Notes: generated by a model from the letters alone, not told the origin. Counted from the stretch's first letter, positions 15,987 through 24,301 are shown. The stretch is DNA of 38,656 bases from Methanolinea sp. (GCA_029907345.1 JARYMB010000008.1:1-38656), one strand, 5' to 3'. A program made the numbers and translations.

Positions 15987-16991
15987 ATGGACGAGAGGTC
16001 ACCCCTTCCCCCTCTGGGTGAAGTCCTGCTTGCCTTTTCACCGGCAGAGACCCCGAGGGACCTTGCCCTCGTCTACCTCTGGACGGTCCTTTCGGTACTT
16101 TCCATCTACCTCCCGGTCGTCAATGCCAGTCCGCTCCGGGTGGTTTTTGCCCTCCCGATGGTCCTCTTCGTTCCCGGGTATGCCCTGATCGCCGCGCTGT
16201 TCCCCGCAAAGGGTGATATTGACGGTCTGGAGCGGGTTGCACTCTCGTTCGGTCTCTCGATCGCGGTCGTCCCGCTCATCGGGCTCGTCCTCAACTACAC
16301 CCCGTTTGGCATCAGGCTGGATCCCGTTGTTGTCTCCCTCGTCATCTTCACGCTCGCGATGGCTGCAGTCGCGCAGGTCCGGCGCGCACAGCTGCCGCCG
16401 GATGAGAGGTTTACCGTCCCCTTCCGCATGATGCTTGGAAAAGCTCGTGAAGAACTCTTCCCGGCCGGATCATCGCGGCTCGACCGGGCCCTCTCCTTCC
16501 TGCTCGTTGCAGCGGTGATCGCCGCAGTCGCGACAACGGTCTATGTCATCGTCGTGCCCAAGGAGGGGGAGAAGTTCACGGAGTTCTATATCCTGGGCAG
16601 GGAGGGAAAGGCAGCGGATTACCCGACGGACCTCGTGCTCTCGCGGCCCGAATCGATCATCGTCGGCATCGGGAACCACGAGTACAGGAACGTGACATAT
16701 TTTGTCGAGATCCTCCTCCTCGATAACCGGTTCGATCCTGCGACGAACACGAGTTCCATTCTCTCGATGGAGAGGATGGCGTCATTTTCCGTCACTGTCC
16801 CGCACAACACGACATACCAGCAGCGTCTCAATTTCACCCCGGATAGCCGGGAGGCAAACCAGGTGAAGTTCCTCCTCTTCAAAGATAACCCGCCACCGGA
16901 CACCGTCTGGGGACAGGACAGGCTCAACGCGAGCTACCGGGACCTGCACCTGTGGGTGCGGGTGAAGGAAGGCTCCGGAGGATCGCGGTAA
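15987..16991 (+). CDS. DUF1616 family membrane protein
   Basis: 334 residues from the ATG at 15987; a TTG two codons earlier abuts the preceding stop and is less likely. The N-terminal part has four hydrophobic segments, including the motif LFVPGYALIAALFP characteristic of DUF1616 proteins. A basic cytoplasmic loop follows, then a further transmembrane helix near 174-196. The C-terminal domain of about 135 residues is probably outside the cell and has several N-glycosylation-type sites (NVT, NTS, NTT, NAS). The family occurs in archaeal envelope-related clusters but has no established function. The last 68 bases overlap, tail to tail, the end of the leftward Cys-rich membrane protein gene. 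Confidence 0.8.
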   Translation: MDERSPLPPLGEVLLAFSPAETPRDLALVYLWTVLSVLSIYLPVVNASPLRVVFALPMVLFVPGYALIAALFPAKGDIDGLERVALSFGLSIAVVPLIGLVLNYTPFGIRLDPVVVSLVIFTLAMAAVAQVRRAQLPPDERFTVPFRMMLGKAREELFPAGSSRLDRALSFLLVAAVIAAVATTVYVIVVPKEGEKFTEFYILGREGKAADYPTDLVLSRPESIIVGIGNHEYRNVTYFVEILLLDNRFDPATNTSSILSMERMASFSVTVPHNTTYQQRLNFTPDSREANQVKFLLFKDNPPPDTVWGQDRLNASYRDLHLWVRVKEGSGGSR

Positions 16992-17736
16992 TTTGCGCTT
17001 TCCCGTCCGCGAAGGAGACGTGGGAGACCTGCCAGGGGAGACCTGTTCCCCGTGCCAGCATGCAGGCTGCAAGGCTGCAGATACCGCACGGGTGCATGCT
17101 GCAGCACTTGGGCGACTCCGATGCAACGACCATGCACCCTGAAAAGAGCCGATACCCGCGGACCGTCATCACGAGCGAGTCGCCGTTCCGGACGATCTCC
17201 ACCCCGTCGGCGAGCTCGAGGACATCAAGCGCCAGTTCCCTGATTGCCGCGACGAGTTCCCCCTCGGCAGAGGGGATAACGAGGGAGAATTTTTTCTCGC
17301 AGTAATCGATGAGCGGGGCAGCAGCCGGCACGAGGACGATTCCGGGCGTGTCCGGACCGGTCACAAAGGTAAAGTCCGGGACCACTGATGGGACATCCTG
17401 TCCGGAGACCGGCACGAACTCGCGGACAGGACCCTCCCCTCCCGCAGGGGGCAGGAACCAGGCATCTCCCCTGACACCAAGGTCTGCACAGGTCCGGCAC
17501 AGGTTCAGCATGTTCGAAACGGAGAGGAGGGATGCGACTTCGGCATCGAACGGCTCGCTCCGGGAAAAACTGAGCATGAACACGCCTGCAAGGAACGTTG
17601 CAACCCCGCAGAGGAAGAGGGTGGCACTGGTCAGGTCACCCCTGTTCGTCACCGTTGCAACGACGAGGAGTATGGCTGCCGCTCCAAGCAGGACAGTCCC
17701 CGGGAGTGCGTAATCATTTGCGGCCGGGAGCTTCAT
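16924..17736 (-). CDS. Two-helix membrane protein with Cys-rich C-terminal domain
   Basis: 270 residues. The start at 17736 follows GGAGGT eight bases upstream and overlaps the preceding gene by 23 bp; a longer frame lacks such a site. Two transmembrane helices (about 12-29 and 37-57) are followed by a soluble domain. It carries CRTC at 80-83 and a dense cluster at Cys 211, 212, 217, 220 and 225 (KCCSMHPCGIC), which could bind a metal or form disulfides. I do not recognise the family. It is the last gene of the MoxR operon, so an envelope role is likely. Its 3' end overlaps the convergent DUF1616 gene. Confidence 0.72.
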   Translation of the reverse strand: MKLPAANDYALPGTVLLGAAAILLVVATVTNRGDLTSATLFLCGVATFLAGVFMLSFSRSEPFDAEVASLLSVSNMLNLCRTCADLGVRGDAWFLPPAGGEGPVREFVPVSGQDVPSVVPDFTFVTGPDTPGIVLVPAAAPLIDYCEKKFSLVIPSAEGELVAAIRELALDVLELADGVEIVRNGDSLVMTVRGYRLFSGCMVVASESPKCCSMHPCGICSLAACMLARGTGLPWQVSHVSFADGKAQITAILRSLPSPAPTGAGPGSSR

Positions 17737-18199
17737 GGAGACCTCCGGCGACACGGTGTATGAGGTGCGAGGCTGTTCCGAGTATGGCGAGCATTGCAAT
17801 CATGCAAACGGAAAGGAGCAGGACAAGGGGTAAAAGGACGTGCCTGTGCCCGGAGATAAAAAGGGCAAAAAAGCCGGACACGGACACAAGAACGATTGCG
17901 GGCACGACCACGCGGCGCACCCCGGTATCCCCCGCTGATACGAGGAATGCGACGATGAATACGGATTCGAGCGCGGTTGCAAGCAGGGGAGACGCGTACC
18001 AGGAGAGGAAGACGACAGGCTGCCCGAAAAGAAACAGTGCGGCCTCGTCGGGGAAAAAAGAGAAGACGACAAGGCCTGACACTGCCGGGAGCACCCCCGC
18101 CGCGAGGGCCAGGGGAAAGAGGGGCGTGCCAAAAAGGGCAATAACCGATGCAAGCCAGACCGCGGGAACTGCTGCGAGCATGATCGTACCCTGCTTCAT
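17714..18199 (-). CDS. Polytopic membrane protein of the MoxR operon
   Basis: 161 residues with five to six hydrophobic segments spread over the whole length and a short basic C-terminus. The start at 18199 was chosen because it forms an ATGA overlap with the DUF58 stop; the longer frame upstream has an Arg/Pro-rich composition typical of a shadow frame. No family was recognised. Its position between DUF58 and the Cys-rich protein suggests it is a membrane partner of the MoxR/DUF58 pair. Confidence 0.72.
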   Translation of the reverse strand: MKQGTIMLAAVPAVWLASVIALFGTPLFPLALAAGVLPAVSGLVVFSFFPDEAALFLFGQPVVFLSWYASPLLATALESVFIVAFLVSAGDTGVRRVVVPAIVLVSVSGFFALFISGHRHVLLPLVLLLSVCMIAMLAILGTASHLIHRVAGGLHEAPGRK

Positions 18200-19497
18200 G
18201 CCATCACCCGGACGACTGAATAGCCGCAGCCCTTCAGGCGCCGCAGCAGATCGGGGGAGACGACACTGTCGGGAATGCCGATGCGTGCATCGACGCCCCG
18301 CCGCCGTGCCTGCAGGCCGAGGATTGCAAGATGGCTGGTATCTCCCCATCCGGTGGAAAGGACGTGCAGGGCGGTATCGCCCTGTCGTGCGAGCGCACGT
18401 GCACACTGGACCTCGAAGGGAAGCGGCTCCATTGCAGGAATGAACGCGGAATATACCTCCGCAAGCTTCCGGGAGAAGTCATCATTCCCGCTCACCCCGC
18501 TTTCCCCCAGCCTCTGCCTGAATACCTCTGCAACGGCCGGATCGAGGGCCCTGTAACAGCGTGACACCTGCTGGGGGGAACTGTATTCGCGCAACGCCCG
18601 TTCGAGCCGGGCGGATGATCTCTCGTTCGGGAGGAAGGAGAGGAGGTTGGGCCCACAGATAACCATGAGACTGCACCCCCGGGGCATCCTGCACATCTCG
18701 CGTGCGGCATCGAGGGCAGAACCAAGGACTGCATCGCGCAGGGGGACGGGACATGGCATTGCACTGTCGGGGAGGTCGACCACGAGCAGGGGACTCTTCC
18801 CTGTCATCCCCGCGTACTCCCTGACGAACAGTTTCCCGTGTTTTGCGGTCAGCTTCCAGTCGATCGTCCGCGGGTCATCGCCGGGCATGTAACCGCGGAA
18901 CGACCGGATACCGTATCCCCGCAGCAGCCTCCGGGCCTCTGTATCCTTCTCACCAACAATACCCGATCCGTCCCCCGCCCTGAACCGTCCGACGGGGTCC
19001 ACGAGAAGAGTGGGAACGGAGAAGTTACCGCCCCGGAAGGGGAGGAGAAGGGAGAAGAAGGGGTCGTGGAGGACGATGTCCACACCCCCGAAGGAAAGCC
19101 TGCCGCAGGATATGCAGGATATTCCGTATGCCAGCGTTATATCATGGCTGCCGGGCAGGGTATTTCCTGCTGTTACCGAACCCTTCGTCAGTGGTGCACC
19201 CGGCGGGGGAACGTCGCTGACATCCGCCCGAAGACCCGGGGGAAGGAGGAAGTGTACCGTGCACGTGACGGTGACAGGGCTTCCCTGCCTGATGATGAAG
19301 GGTGTTGCTCTCCTTGCCACCCGCACGCTTGATGCAACTGTCCCTGCAGCGTGGAGAAAGAGGAATGCGCGGAGGGCAACGAGCCCGAGGATTGACCCAG
19401 CCAGGAAAAGGGCAGGGGCAGAATCAAGGGACCATGCAAAGAGAAGTGACACTGCAGCGGCAAGCACGAGAACGGCAGTGCGCCTGCTGGGCCTCAC
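18196..19497 (-). CDS. DUF58 protein (MoxR partner)
   Basis: 433 residues. Two hydrophobic segments occur at about 7-50, then a beta-rich region. The diagnostic DUF58 motif follows near 197-230: IRSFRGYMPGDDPRTIDWK. The region beyond it has the beginnings of a von Willebrand A-like fold (LLVVDLPDSA), but the metal site DxSxS is not intact. DUF58 proteins are almost always coded next to MoxR ATPases and are thought to be their targets or adaptors at the membrane. The start lies three bases after the MoxR stop. Confidence 0.9.
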   Translation of the reverse strand: MRPSRRTAVLVLAAAVSLLFAWSLDSAPALFLAGSILGLVALRAFLFLHAAGTVASSVRVARRATPFIIRQGSPVTVTCTVHFLLPPGLRADVSDVPPPGAPLTKGSVTAGNTLPGSHDITLAYGISCISCGRLSFGGVDIVLHDPFFSLLLPFRGGNFSVPTLLVDPVGRFRAGDGSGIVGEKDTEARRLLRGYGIRSFRGYMPGDDPRTIDWKLTAKHGKLFVREYAGMTGKSPLLVVDLPDSAMPCPVPLRDAVLGSALDAAREMCRMPRGCSLMVICGPNLLSFLPNERSSARLERALREYSSPQQVSRCYRALDPAVAEVFRQRLGESGVSGNDDFSRKLAEVYSAFIPAMEPLPFEVQCARALARQGDTALHVLSTGWGDTSHLAILGLQARRRGVDARIGIPDSVVSPDLLRRLKGCGYSVVRVMA

Positions 19498-19500
19498 GGC

Positions 19501-20469
19501 TCACGGCACCTCGACACGGTCCAGCACGTCTCCGACGATACCTGCAGGGGATATCGAGCTGATCTGTGCTTCCTGCGTGAGAATAATCCTGTGCTGGAGA
19601 ACCGGCAGTGCAAGGTACTTGATATCGTCCGGAATAACGTACGTCCGTTCCCGAAGAGCCGCAAGGGCCTTGCATCCCCTGACCAGTGCGATGGATGCCC
19701 GCGAGCTCGCCCCGATGTGCACTTCGCTGTGGTTCCGCGTTGCAACGACAATATCGCGGATATAGGCCAGCAGGTGTTCGTCGATGTGCACGCGGGCAAC
19801 CGAGCTGACGAGCGACAGGATGAGCTGGCTGTTCATCACCGGTTTCAGCTGCGAGTAGAACGAGTCCCAGTCGAGCCTGCCTGCATGTTCCCGCCGGATG
19901 ATCTCGAGTTCGGCATCGCCGTCGAGCTGGGAGAGGACCATGGAGAACATGAACCGGTCTTTCTGTGCCTCGATGAGGGGAAACGTCCCCTCGAACTCGA
20001 AGGGGTTCTGGGTGGCGATAACGGTAAAGGGGGGAGCAATCGGCATGGTGATCCCGTCGATCGTCGCCTGCCTCTCGCTCATCGCCTCGATAAATGCACT
20101 CTGGGTCTTGGGCGCGAGCCGGTTGATCTCGTCGATGAGAAGGAAGTTGGAAAAGATCGGCCCCCTGCGCAGGGTAAAATCCCTTTTTTCCTGGTCGAAT
20201 ATCCGCACACCCAGGATATCCGCGGGCTGGCTGTCTACGGCACACTGGAACCGTGCGAATGCGCACCCCGTGAGCCTGGCGATCGTCTTGACGATCGAGG
20301 TCTTTCCCGTTCCCGGCGTGCCCTCCATGAGGAGGTGGCCCCCCGAAAGCAGTGCAATCATGCAGAGTTCCACGAGGGACTCGTTTCCCACGATGAACTC
20401 TCCCATCCTCTTTTTTATCTCCCCGTAATACCCGGCGAGCATCGCGAGCTCATCGGTGGGAACCGTCAT
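19501..20469 (-). CDS. moxR: MoxR family AAA+ ATPase
   Basis: 322 residues, the normal length. Walker A is GTPGTGKT at about residues 50-57 and Walker B LLIDEIN at about 110-116. The PKTQSAFIEAMSE block, the ATQNP sensor 1 and EAQKDRF, all typical of MoxR, follow. MoxR ATPases act as chaperone-like remodelers, often inserting cofactors or maturing envelope complexes. The ATG overlaps the stop of the DUF4350-like gene by four bases, and DUF58 follows after three bases, so the two should be made together. Confidence 0.95.
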   Translation of the reverse strand: MTVPTDELAMLAGYYGEIKKRMGEFIVGNESLVELCMIALLSGGHLLMEGTPGTGKTSIVKTIARLTGCAFARFQCAVDSQPADILGVRIFDQEKRDFTLRRGPIFSNFLLIDEINRLAPKTQSAFIEAMSERQATIDGITMPIAPPFTVIATQNPFEFEGTFPLIEAQKDRFMFSMVLSQLDGDAELEIIRREHAGRLDWDSFYSQLKPVMNSQLILSLVSSVARVHIDEHLLAYIRDIVVATRNHSEVHIGASSRASIALVRGCKALAALRERTYVIPDDIKYLALPVLQHRIILTQEAQISSISPAGIVGDVLDRVEVP

Positions 20470-21347
20470 GCGTCCCGCCTCCCGAACGCAAGGAATAGGC
20501 CGAACAGGAGCATGGAGAGGGTGATTGCTGCCATTTCGATAGATGTTGCATTCTTCACCAGATTAATGACTCGGATCAGGGGGCCGCCTTCCGCAGTGCG
20601 GGAATAATTCTGCTCGGCGAGGAGCACGGGCCGGAGGGAGAGGATGCGTGCCACGAAGTCCCTGTTTTCGGTCGGCGGATTTGCCACCAGCATCCCGTTG
20701 ATGAAGATGCTTGGGTCGGAAACCACGTAGAGTGTCCCGTTTCCGAGGGTCTCCCGTGAAACGATAGTGAACCTCTCGAGCACCTCTCCCTTTCCGAGCC
20801 GCTGGTCACCGTCGGTATCCCGGAAAGAGAGGAGGGACGTTGCATAGACGGGCGTTCCGCCCTCGAGGAACGAGGGGTCGTTTCCCACGAGGCGTGGAAT
20901 CCCGGAAGAGAGCGGGTCATCCCCCGTGGGAAAAGCGATGACAGAGGAGGGGTCATCAAAGAATCTGTCGACGCTGATGATATCTGCACGGCGTATCCTG
21001 ATGGAACTGCCTATACCCTCGAGCAGCTCATTGTCCTCCTCCCTGTCGGAGGCGATAAGGACGCAGTTTCCCCGGAAGAGGAAGTCCCTTAGATCTTCCT
21101 TGTCCTGGTCAGGGGGTTCCCGGCCGGGGGCTACGAAGAGGAGCATGCCATTGCCCTGCCCGGGGAGGAGCGAAGGGTCCGTGACCATCGTCCCTCCGGC
21201 TCCGTCGATCATGTCGAAGAGAACGGACGTCCCGTTCCACCCGGGGTTATACCGGCTGTAGTCAGCGGTCGTGACAGAGAGGTGGAGGAGCACGAGGATT
21301 GCTCCCAGCACGATGAATCCCGCCGCAAGAATGGACGCCCTGCTAAT
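20466..21347 (-). CDS. DUF4350-like membrane protein; start codon uncertain
   Basis: About 281-293 residues. An N-terminal transmembrane helix is followed by an extracytoplasmic domain of about 220 residues and a C-terminal helix. The layout and sequence (LLFVAPGREPPDQDKEDLRDFL) fit the DUF4350 group (GATase-like), common beside MoxR/DUF58. No ATG exists near the start. A GTG at 21311 would cut the first helix short. An in-frame ATT at 21347, overlapping the previous TAG stop and preceded by GGGGGGAAGG, would give a full helix. The coordinates given use the ATT; with GTG the gene ends at 21311. The stop overlaps MoxR as ATGA. Confidence 0.72.
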   Translation of the reverse strand: MSRASILAAGFIVLGAILVLLHLSVTTADYSRYNPGWNGTSVLFDMIDGAGGTMVTDPSLLPGQGNGMLLFVAPGREPPDQDKEDLRDFLFRGNCVLIASDREEDNELLEGIGSSIRIRRADIISVDRFFDDPSSVIAFPTGDDPLSSGIPRLVGNDPSFLEGGTPVYATSLLSFRDTDGDQRLGKGEVLERFTIVSRETLGNGTLYVVSDPSIFINGMLVANPPTENRDFVARILSLRPVLLAEQNYSRTAEGGPLIRVINLVKNATSIEMAAITLSMLLFGLFLAFGRRDA

Positions 21348-23109
21348 GGTCCTTCCCCCCCAGAATACGGAGCACGGCCCGGTAAGCCTCCATCATGCGG
21401 TCTTCCTCCTCGCGCGGGAGTCCTCCTCCCGCGTACATCACTTTCTCGTACCCGCTCGTGAAACGGCAGACGAACTCGCGGATCCGTGTATCCCTGCAGG
21501 AAGCGCATACCTCCCGCGGTGTAAGGGACTGGGGGTAACGCAGGGAGGCGACCTTTGAGACGGCGATCCGGAGACGCCGGAAGAGCTCGGGCCAGGACAC
21601 ATCGCGCATGTCACCCGGATGCAGGGTGAGACCGGGTTCAGGCTGCATTTCGGCCGGGAGAGCAGGGGGAGAGACCTGTTCCCCGCCGGGCACGGGTGCA
21701 GGCGCGTCCGTTATCTCCGGAGAGGCGGGCAGATTGCGGGCCGGGAGAATGACGGGCTTCCTGCGGCGGAGGTAATAGAGCGCGCCGGCTCCCGAGAGGC
21801 ACAAGAAACCGCTCACCACCACGAGGGAGAGGGGGTCGATGAAAAATCCTTTTTCGTCACTGCCGGCAGGAGGAGGTACGGGGACGAGAACCTCGTAGGA
21901 TTCGCTCCCGGAGGGGAGGAGAGGAAAATCCTCCCCCTGGAATTCCGCCCGGACACTGTAAGTTGCGGGATTCAGGCGGATTTCCGCGGAGAATGAACCA
22001 TCGTCCTTCGTCTGCGCCGTGGCAACCTGCTTTCCATCTGCACGAATCCCGACAGGGGCTCCCTTCACAGGCTGCGATCCGGCAAAAAGGGTTCCCTGGC
22101 AGAGAACCTTGCCGTTCTGCACACGGGGTGGCTCGAGCTGCAGAACAGAGGGAACAGCTTCAACGGTAAAAGACTCGATGGGGGAGAAGAGTGACCCTTC
22201 GTACACGGCAAATACGGTATGGGTGCCGGCACGTACCCTCTCCACGCGGTAGGAATGGGAAAAAGATCCGTCCGGTCCGGTCCGGAGCGTTATGTTCCTT
22301 GCTGAATCGATAAAGATCGCGATTTCCCCGGCGTTGTTGCTCCCGGCTGCCTTTACCTGCCCATCCATCCGGACAATGTCCCCGTAAAAGGCACGGTCGG
22401 GTGCAACAGTGAGTAATACAGGGATTTCACCGGGACCCGCCAGGGTCCCCTCTTTCTCCTCCTCCCCGGCGGTGATGCTGTTGACGATCTCGCGGAACTC
22501 CGTGATACTCTTCCTGTGTCCCGAGGTATCGAGCTCGAACTTGTCTCCCGTCGAGAGAATGATGTCGTCCTGTTCGAGGTACTCCCGGTAGAGGTCCTGT
22601 ATCTTCCGCTTCAGCGTCTCTCCCTCGTATCGGATGCTCGTTTCCATCGCGGTATCGCCCGATTCCCTGAACCGTACTTCGAGAGCTTTGAGGTCGTCCC
22701 ACCTCTCCGTTCCGTTCAGGAGCTCTGCAAGGATCTGTGCATTTTCCCGGCCTGCCCGCCTGAACCCGGCAATCTCGCTCTCGTCAAGGTCCAGCTGGAT
22801 GACGAGTGTATCGAGGTTCCGGAGAGAATCGCGGTACTCCTGCAGGTCCCGGGAAGCGCTCGCGAAATCTTTTGACCTGATATTCAGGACGAGGGACCCC
22901 GGGGTTCCTATGATGTCCGCAACGAGGGGAATGATTCGCGCACTCCTCTCGGATGTCACGTGTTTGAGCGCCATGGGGTTGACATGGTCCGTAGCACGGG
23001 AGTCGGAAGCAGGGCTGTAGAGGAGTGGTGAGAAGGCATGCATCCCCGCGATTGCCAGGCACAGGATACCGAGCAGGACTCCTGCAGCAAGAACGATCCT
23101 TTGCATCAT
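21343..23109 (-). CDS. Membrane protein with Ig-like repeats and C-terminal DUF4129
   Basis: 588 residues. Residues 4-24 are a signal or anchor helix. A largely helical extracytoplasmic region (about 50-220) and two Ig-like or transthyretin-like beta domains (about 230-405, with GPDGSFSHSY and KDDGSFSAEI) follow. A transmembrane helix lies near 430-450, then a Pro-rich cytoplasmic linker and a DUF4129 domain (about 525-588, LTPREVC...VMYAG). In bacteria and archaea DUF4129 is usually the C-terminal part of TgpA-like transglutaminase membrane proteins coded beside MoxR/DUF58. The transglutaminase part is missing here and replaced by the helical and Ig-like ectodomain. The ATG at 23109 overlaps the previous stop by four bases. 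Confidence 0.82.
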   Translation of the reverse strand: MMQRIVLAAGVLLGILCLAIAGMHAFSPLLYSPASDSRATDHVNPMALKHVTSERSARIIPLVADIIGTPGSLVLNIRSKDFASASRDLQEYRDSLRNLDTLVIQLDLDESEIAGFRRAGRENAQILAELLNGTERWDDLKALEVRFRESGDTAMETSIRYEGETLKRKIQDLYREYLEQDDIILSTGDKFELDTSGHRKSITEFREIVNSITAGEEEKEGTLAGPGEIPVLLTVAPDRAFYGDIVRMDGQVKAAGSNNAGEIAIFIDSARNITLRTGPDGSFSHSYRVERVRAGTHTVFAVYEGSLFSPIESFTVEAVPSVLQLEPPRVQNGKVLCQGTLFAGSQPVKGAPVGIRADGKQVATAQTKDDGSFSAEIRLNPATYSVRAEFQGEDFPLLPSGSESYEVLVPVPPPAGSDEKGFFIDPLSLVVVSGFLCLSGAGALYYLRRRKPVILPARNLPASPEITDAPAPVPGGEQVSPPALPAEMQPEPGLTLHPGDMRDVSWPELFRRLRIAVSKVASLRYPQSLTPREVCASCRDTRIREFVCRFTSGYEKVMYAGGGLPREEEDRMMEAYRAVLRILGGKDH

Positions 23110-23366
23110 CGGGCAAGTATCTCCAGGACCTTGCGTGCCACGATTGCACCAAAGAGCACGACTCCTGCGGCAATCACGAGTTTCTGCACCTGGAGGTGGC
23201 GCGGAGTGGCGAAATGATCAGAGGCCAGCTCGACGACCACGAGGATCCCAATCAGCCAGAGGACAAAGAATATCTCGAGGTCGAGTGTCCGGGCAAGGAT
23301 CATGAAACCGATGACCAGGAGGACCCAGGCCGCAAGCAGGCAGACGGCCAGGTGTTTCTTTCGCAT
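23106..23366 (-). CDS. Small three-helix membrane protein, first gene of the MoxR operon
   Basis: 86 residues with three hydrophobic helices (about 8-25, 30-46, 64-80) and a basic start. The stop overlaps the next gene by four bases (ATGA), the same coupling used through most of this operon. No family was recognised, though small membrane proteins of this kind are usual in archaeal MoxR/DUF58/DUF4129 clusters. No clear Shine-Dalgarno sequence precedes the ATG. Confidence 0.75.
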   Translation of the reverse strand: MRKKHLAVCLLAAWVLLVIGFMILARTLDLEIFFVLWLIGILVVVELASDHFATPRHLQVQKLVIAAGVVLFGAIVARKVLEILAR

Positions 23367-23445
23367 GGATATCTCTGGTTATAGGAGTGCTCGGTAAAGA
23401 GGATATCGCCACGTCCGTGACAAAAACCCAGAAAAGAAGGGGAGA

Positions 23446-23488
23446 AAATTTATCCCGCACGCTGCACCATCCTCACACAAAGGGAGGT
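23446..23488 (+). promoter_or_regulatory. TATA box and ribosome binding site of the small exported protein gene
   Basis: AAATTTAT (23446-23453) is followed by GGGAGGT (23482-23488), eight bases before the ATG at 23497. The predicted transcription start is near 23475, leaving a short leader with the Shine-Dalgarno site. Confidence 0.6.
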
Positions 23489-23496
23489 CTTGAGAT

Positions 23497-23997
23497 ATGC
23501 ACACCTCTGCATGGCCCGTGGCGATCGTGATCCTGCTGGTGCTGGTCGCGACCCCTGCAACAGCCATGACATCCGATTCACTGGACATATCCATCCAGCA
23601 GGACGGGAGGGCAGACATCCATTTTGCCTACCACCTCGACTGGCTCGAGTACATCGCGGTCTACCTCCGGCTGGTGGATCCCGCAGCCGAGCTGAAGAAA
23701 GCGCTGGAATCGAACTTTGGAAAACCGGTCACCGTTCTATCTGTCAACAGCAACAGCGTGCACCTGACAGTCGACTCTTTTGCGCGGGTCAGCAGCAGCA
23801 ACGGGAATATCACGGCCCGGACCCCGGGGCTCTCCTTTGCCGAGGGCGAAAAGATACTGAAGTCGTACTGGTTTGCACCGCTGGTTAGAGTTGATCTCTC
23901 GCCTTCCGTGACGACTATCCGGTTCCCTGACGGGTACGTGGAGACGTTTTCGGACAGGATCGGGATACCCCCCCTCGTCCACACGTGGAAGGCATGA
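23497..23997 (+). CDS. Small exported protein of unknown function
   Basis: 166 residues. A signal peptide (about 1-23, cleavage near ATAMTS) is followed by an alpha/beta domain without Cys or obvious catalytic motifs. The strong Shine-Dalgarno sequence fixes the start. It is divergent from the MoxR operon, 130 bp away, and is followed by a T8 tract at 24032-24039. I do not recognise it; the absence of a C-terminal anchor suggests secretion into the pseudo-periplasm or cell wall. Confidence 0.75.
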   Translation: MHTSAWPVAIVILLVLVATPATAMTSDSLDISIQQDGRADIHFAYHLDWLEYIAVYLRLVDPAAELKKALESNFGKPVTVLSVNSNSVHLTVDSFARVSSSNGNITARTPGLSFAEGEKILKSYWFAPLVRVDLSPSVTTIRFPDGYVETFSDRIGIPPLVHTWKA

Positions 23998-24031
23998 AAA
24001 GGGGAGTGACGGGCTGGATCGAAAGTGCACC

Positions 24032-24039
24032 TTTTTTTT
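24032..24039 (+). terminator. T8 terminator of the small exported protein gene
   Basis: A run of eight T residues begins 35 bases after the stop codon, a normal archaeal U-tract terminator. Confidence 0.55.
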
Positions 24040-24056
24040 CCCTCTTCGTCATTTTA

Positions 24057-24271
24057 AGTGGGTAAGTTGCATGAGTGCATGACATTCTTTCTTCGTTTTG
24101 AATTGGTTTATTCAAAGAAGAAACATAGACTTTCTATGAAACCCTTCGTGAAACCGCCGCCGGGGCGCCCTTCGGGGGCGGCGGAACCATCCTCATGTGG
24201 GGGTGTGGGGGCGACCAGCCCCCACATTGGGTTCTCATTACCCACTCAGATTAGCGAAGAGCCTTTTTTTT
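24057..24271 (+). ncRNA. Candidate structured non-coding RNA with terminator hairpin
   Basis: No protein gene fits here. The segment folds by direct inspection. P1 is AGTGGGTAA (24057-24065) with TTACCCACT (24238-24246). P2 has 14 base pairs with a 2-nt bulge (24088-24103 with 24110-24123). P3 is CATAG/CTATG (24124-24138) and stacks directly on P2. P4 is CCGCCGCC (24154-24161) with GGCGGCGG (24177-24184), with CCC-TTC-GGG inside. P5 is TGTGGGGGC (24204-24212) with GCCCCCACA (24218-24226). GGTTCT (24230-24235) can pair with AGAGCC (24258-24263), which is followed directly by T8 (24264-24271). The wobbles and the U-tract favour the plus strand. No promoter is obvious: ATTTTAA at 24051-24057 is TATA-like but would start transcription after P1. 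It could instead be a 3' UTR, or a small mobile element with 9-bp terminal inverted repeats. Confidence 0.45.
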
Positions 24272-24301
24272 AATGGGAAGAAAAAATTATCCCGGTTTTT
24301 T

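Noticed and set aside
24057-24246. Miniature inverted-repeat mobile element
   Set aside because: The 9-bp terminal inverted repeats fit, but no target-site duplication flanks them and the internal stems plus terminator are better explained by RNA; kept only as an alternative.
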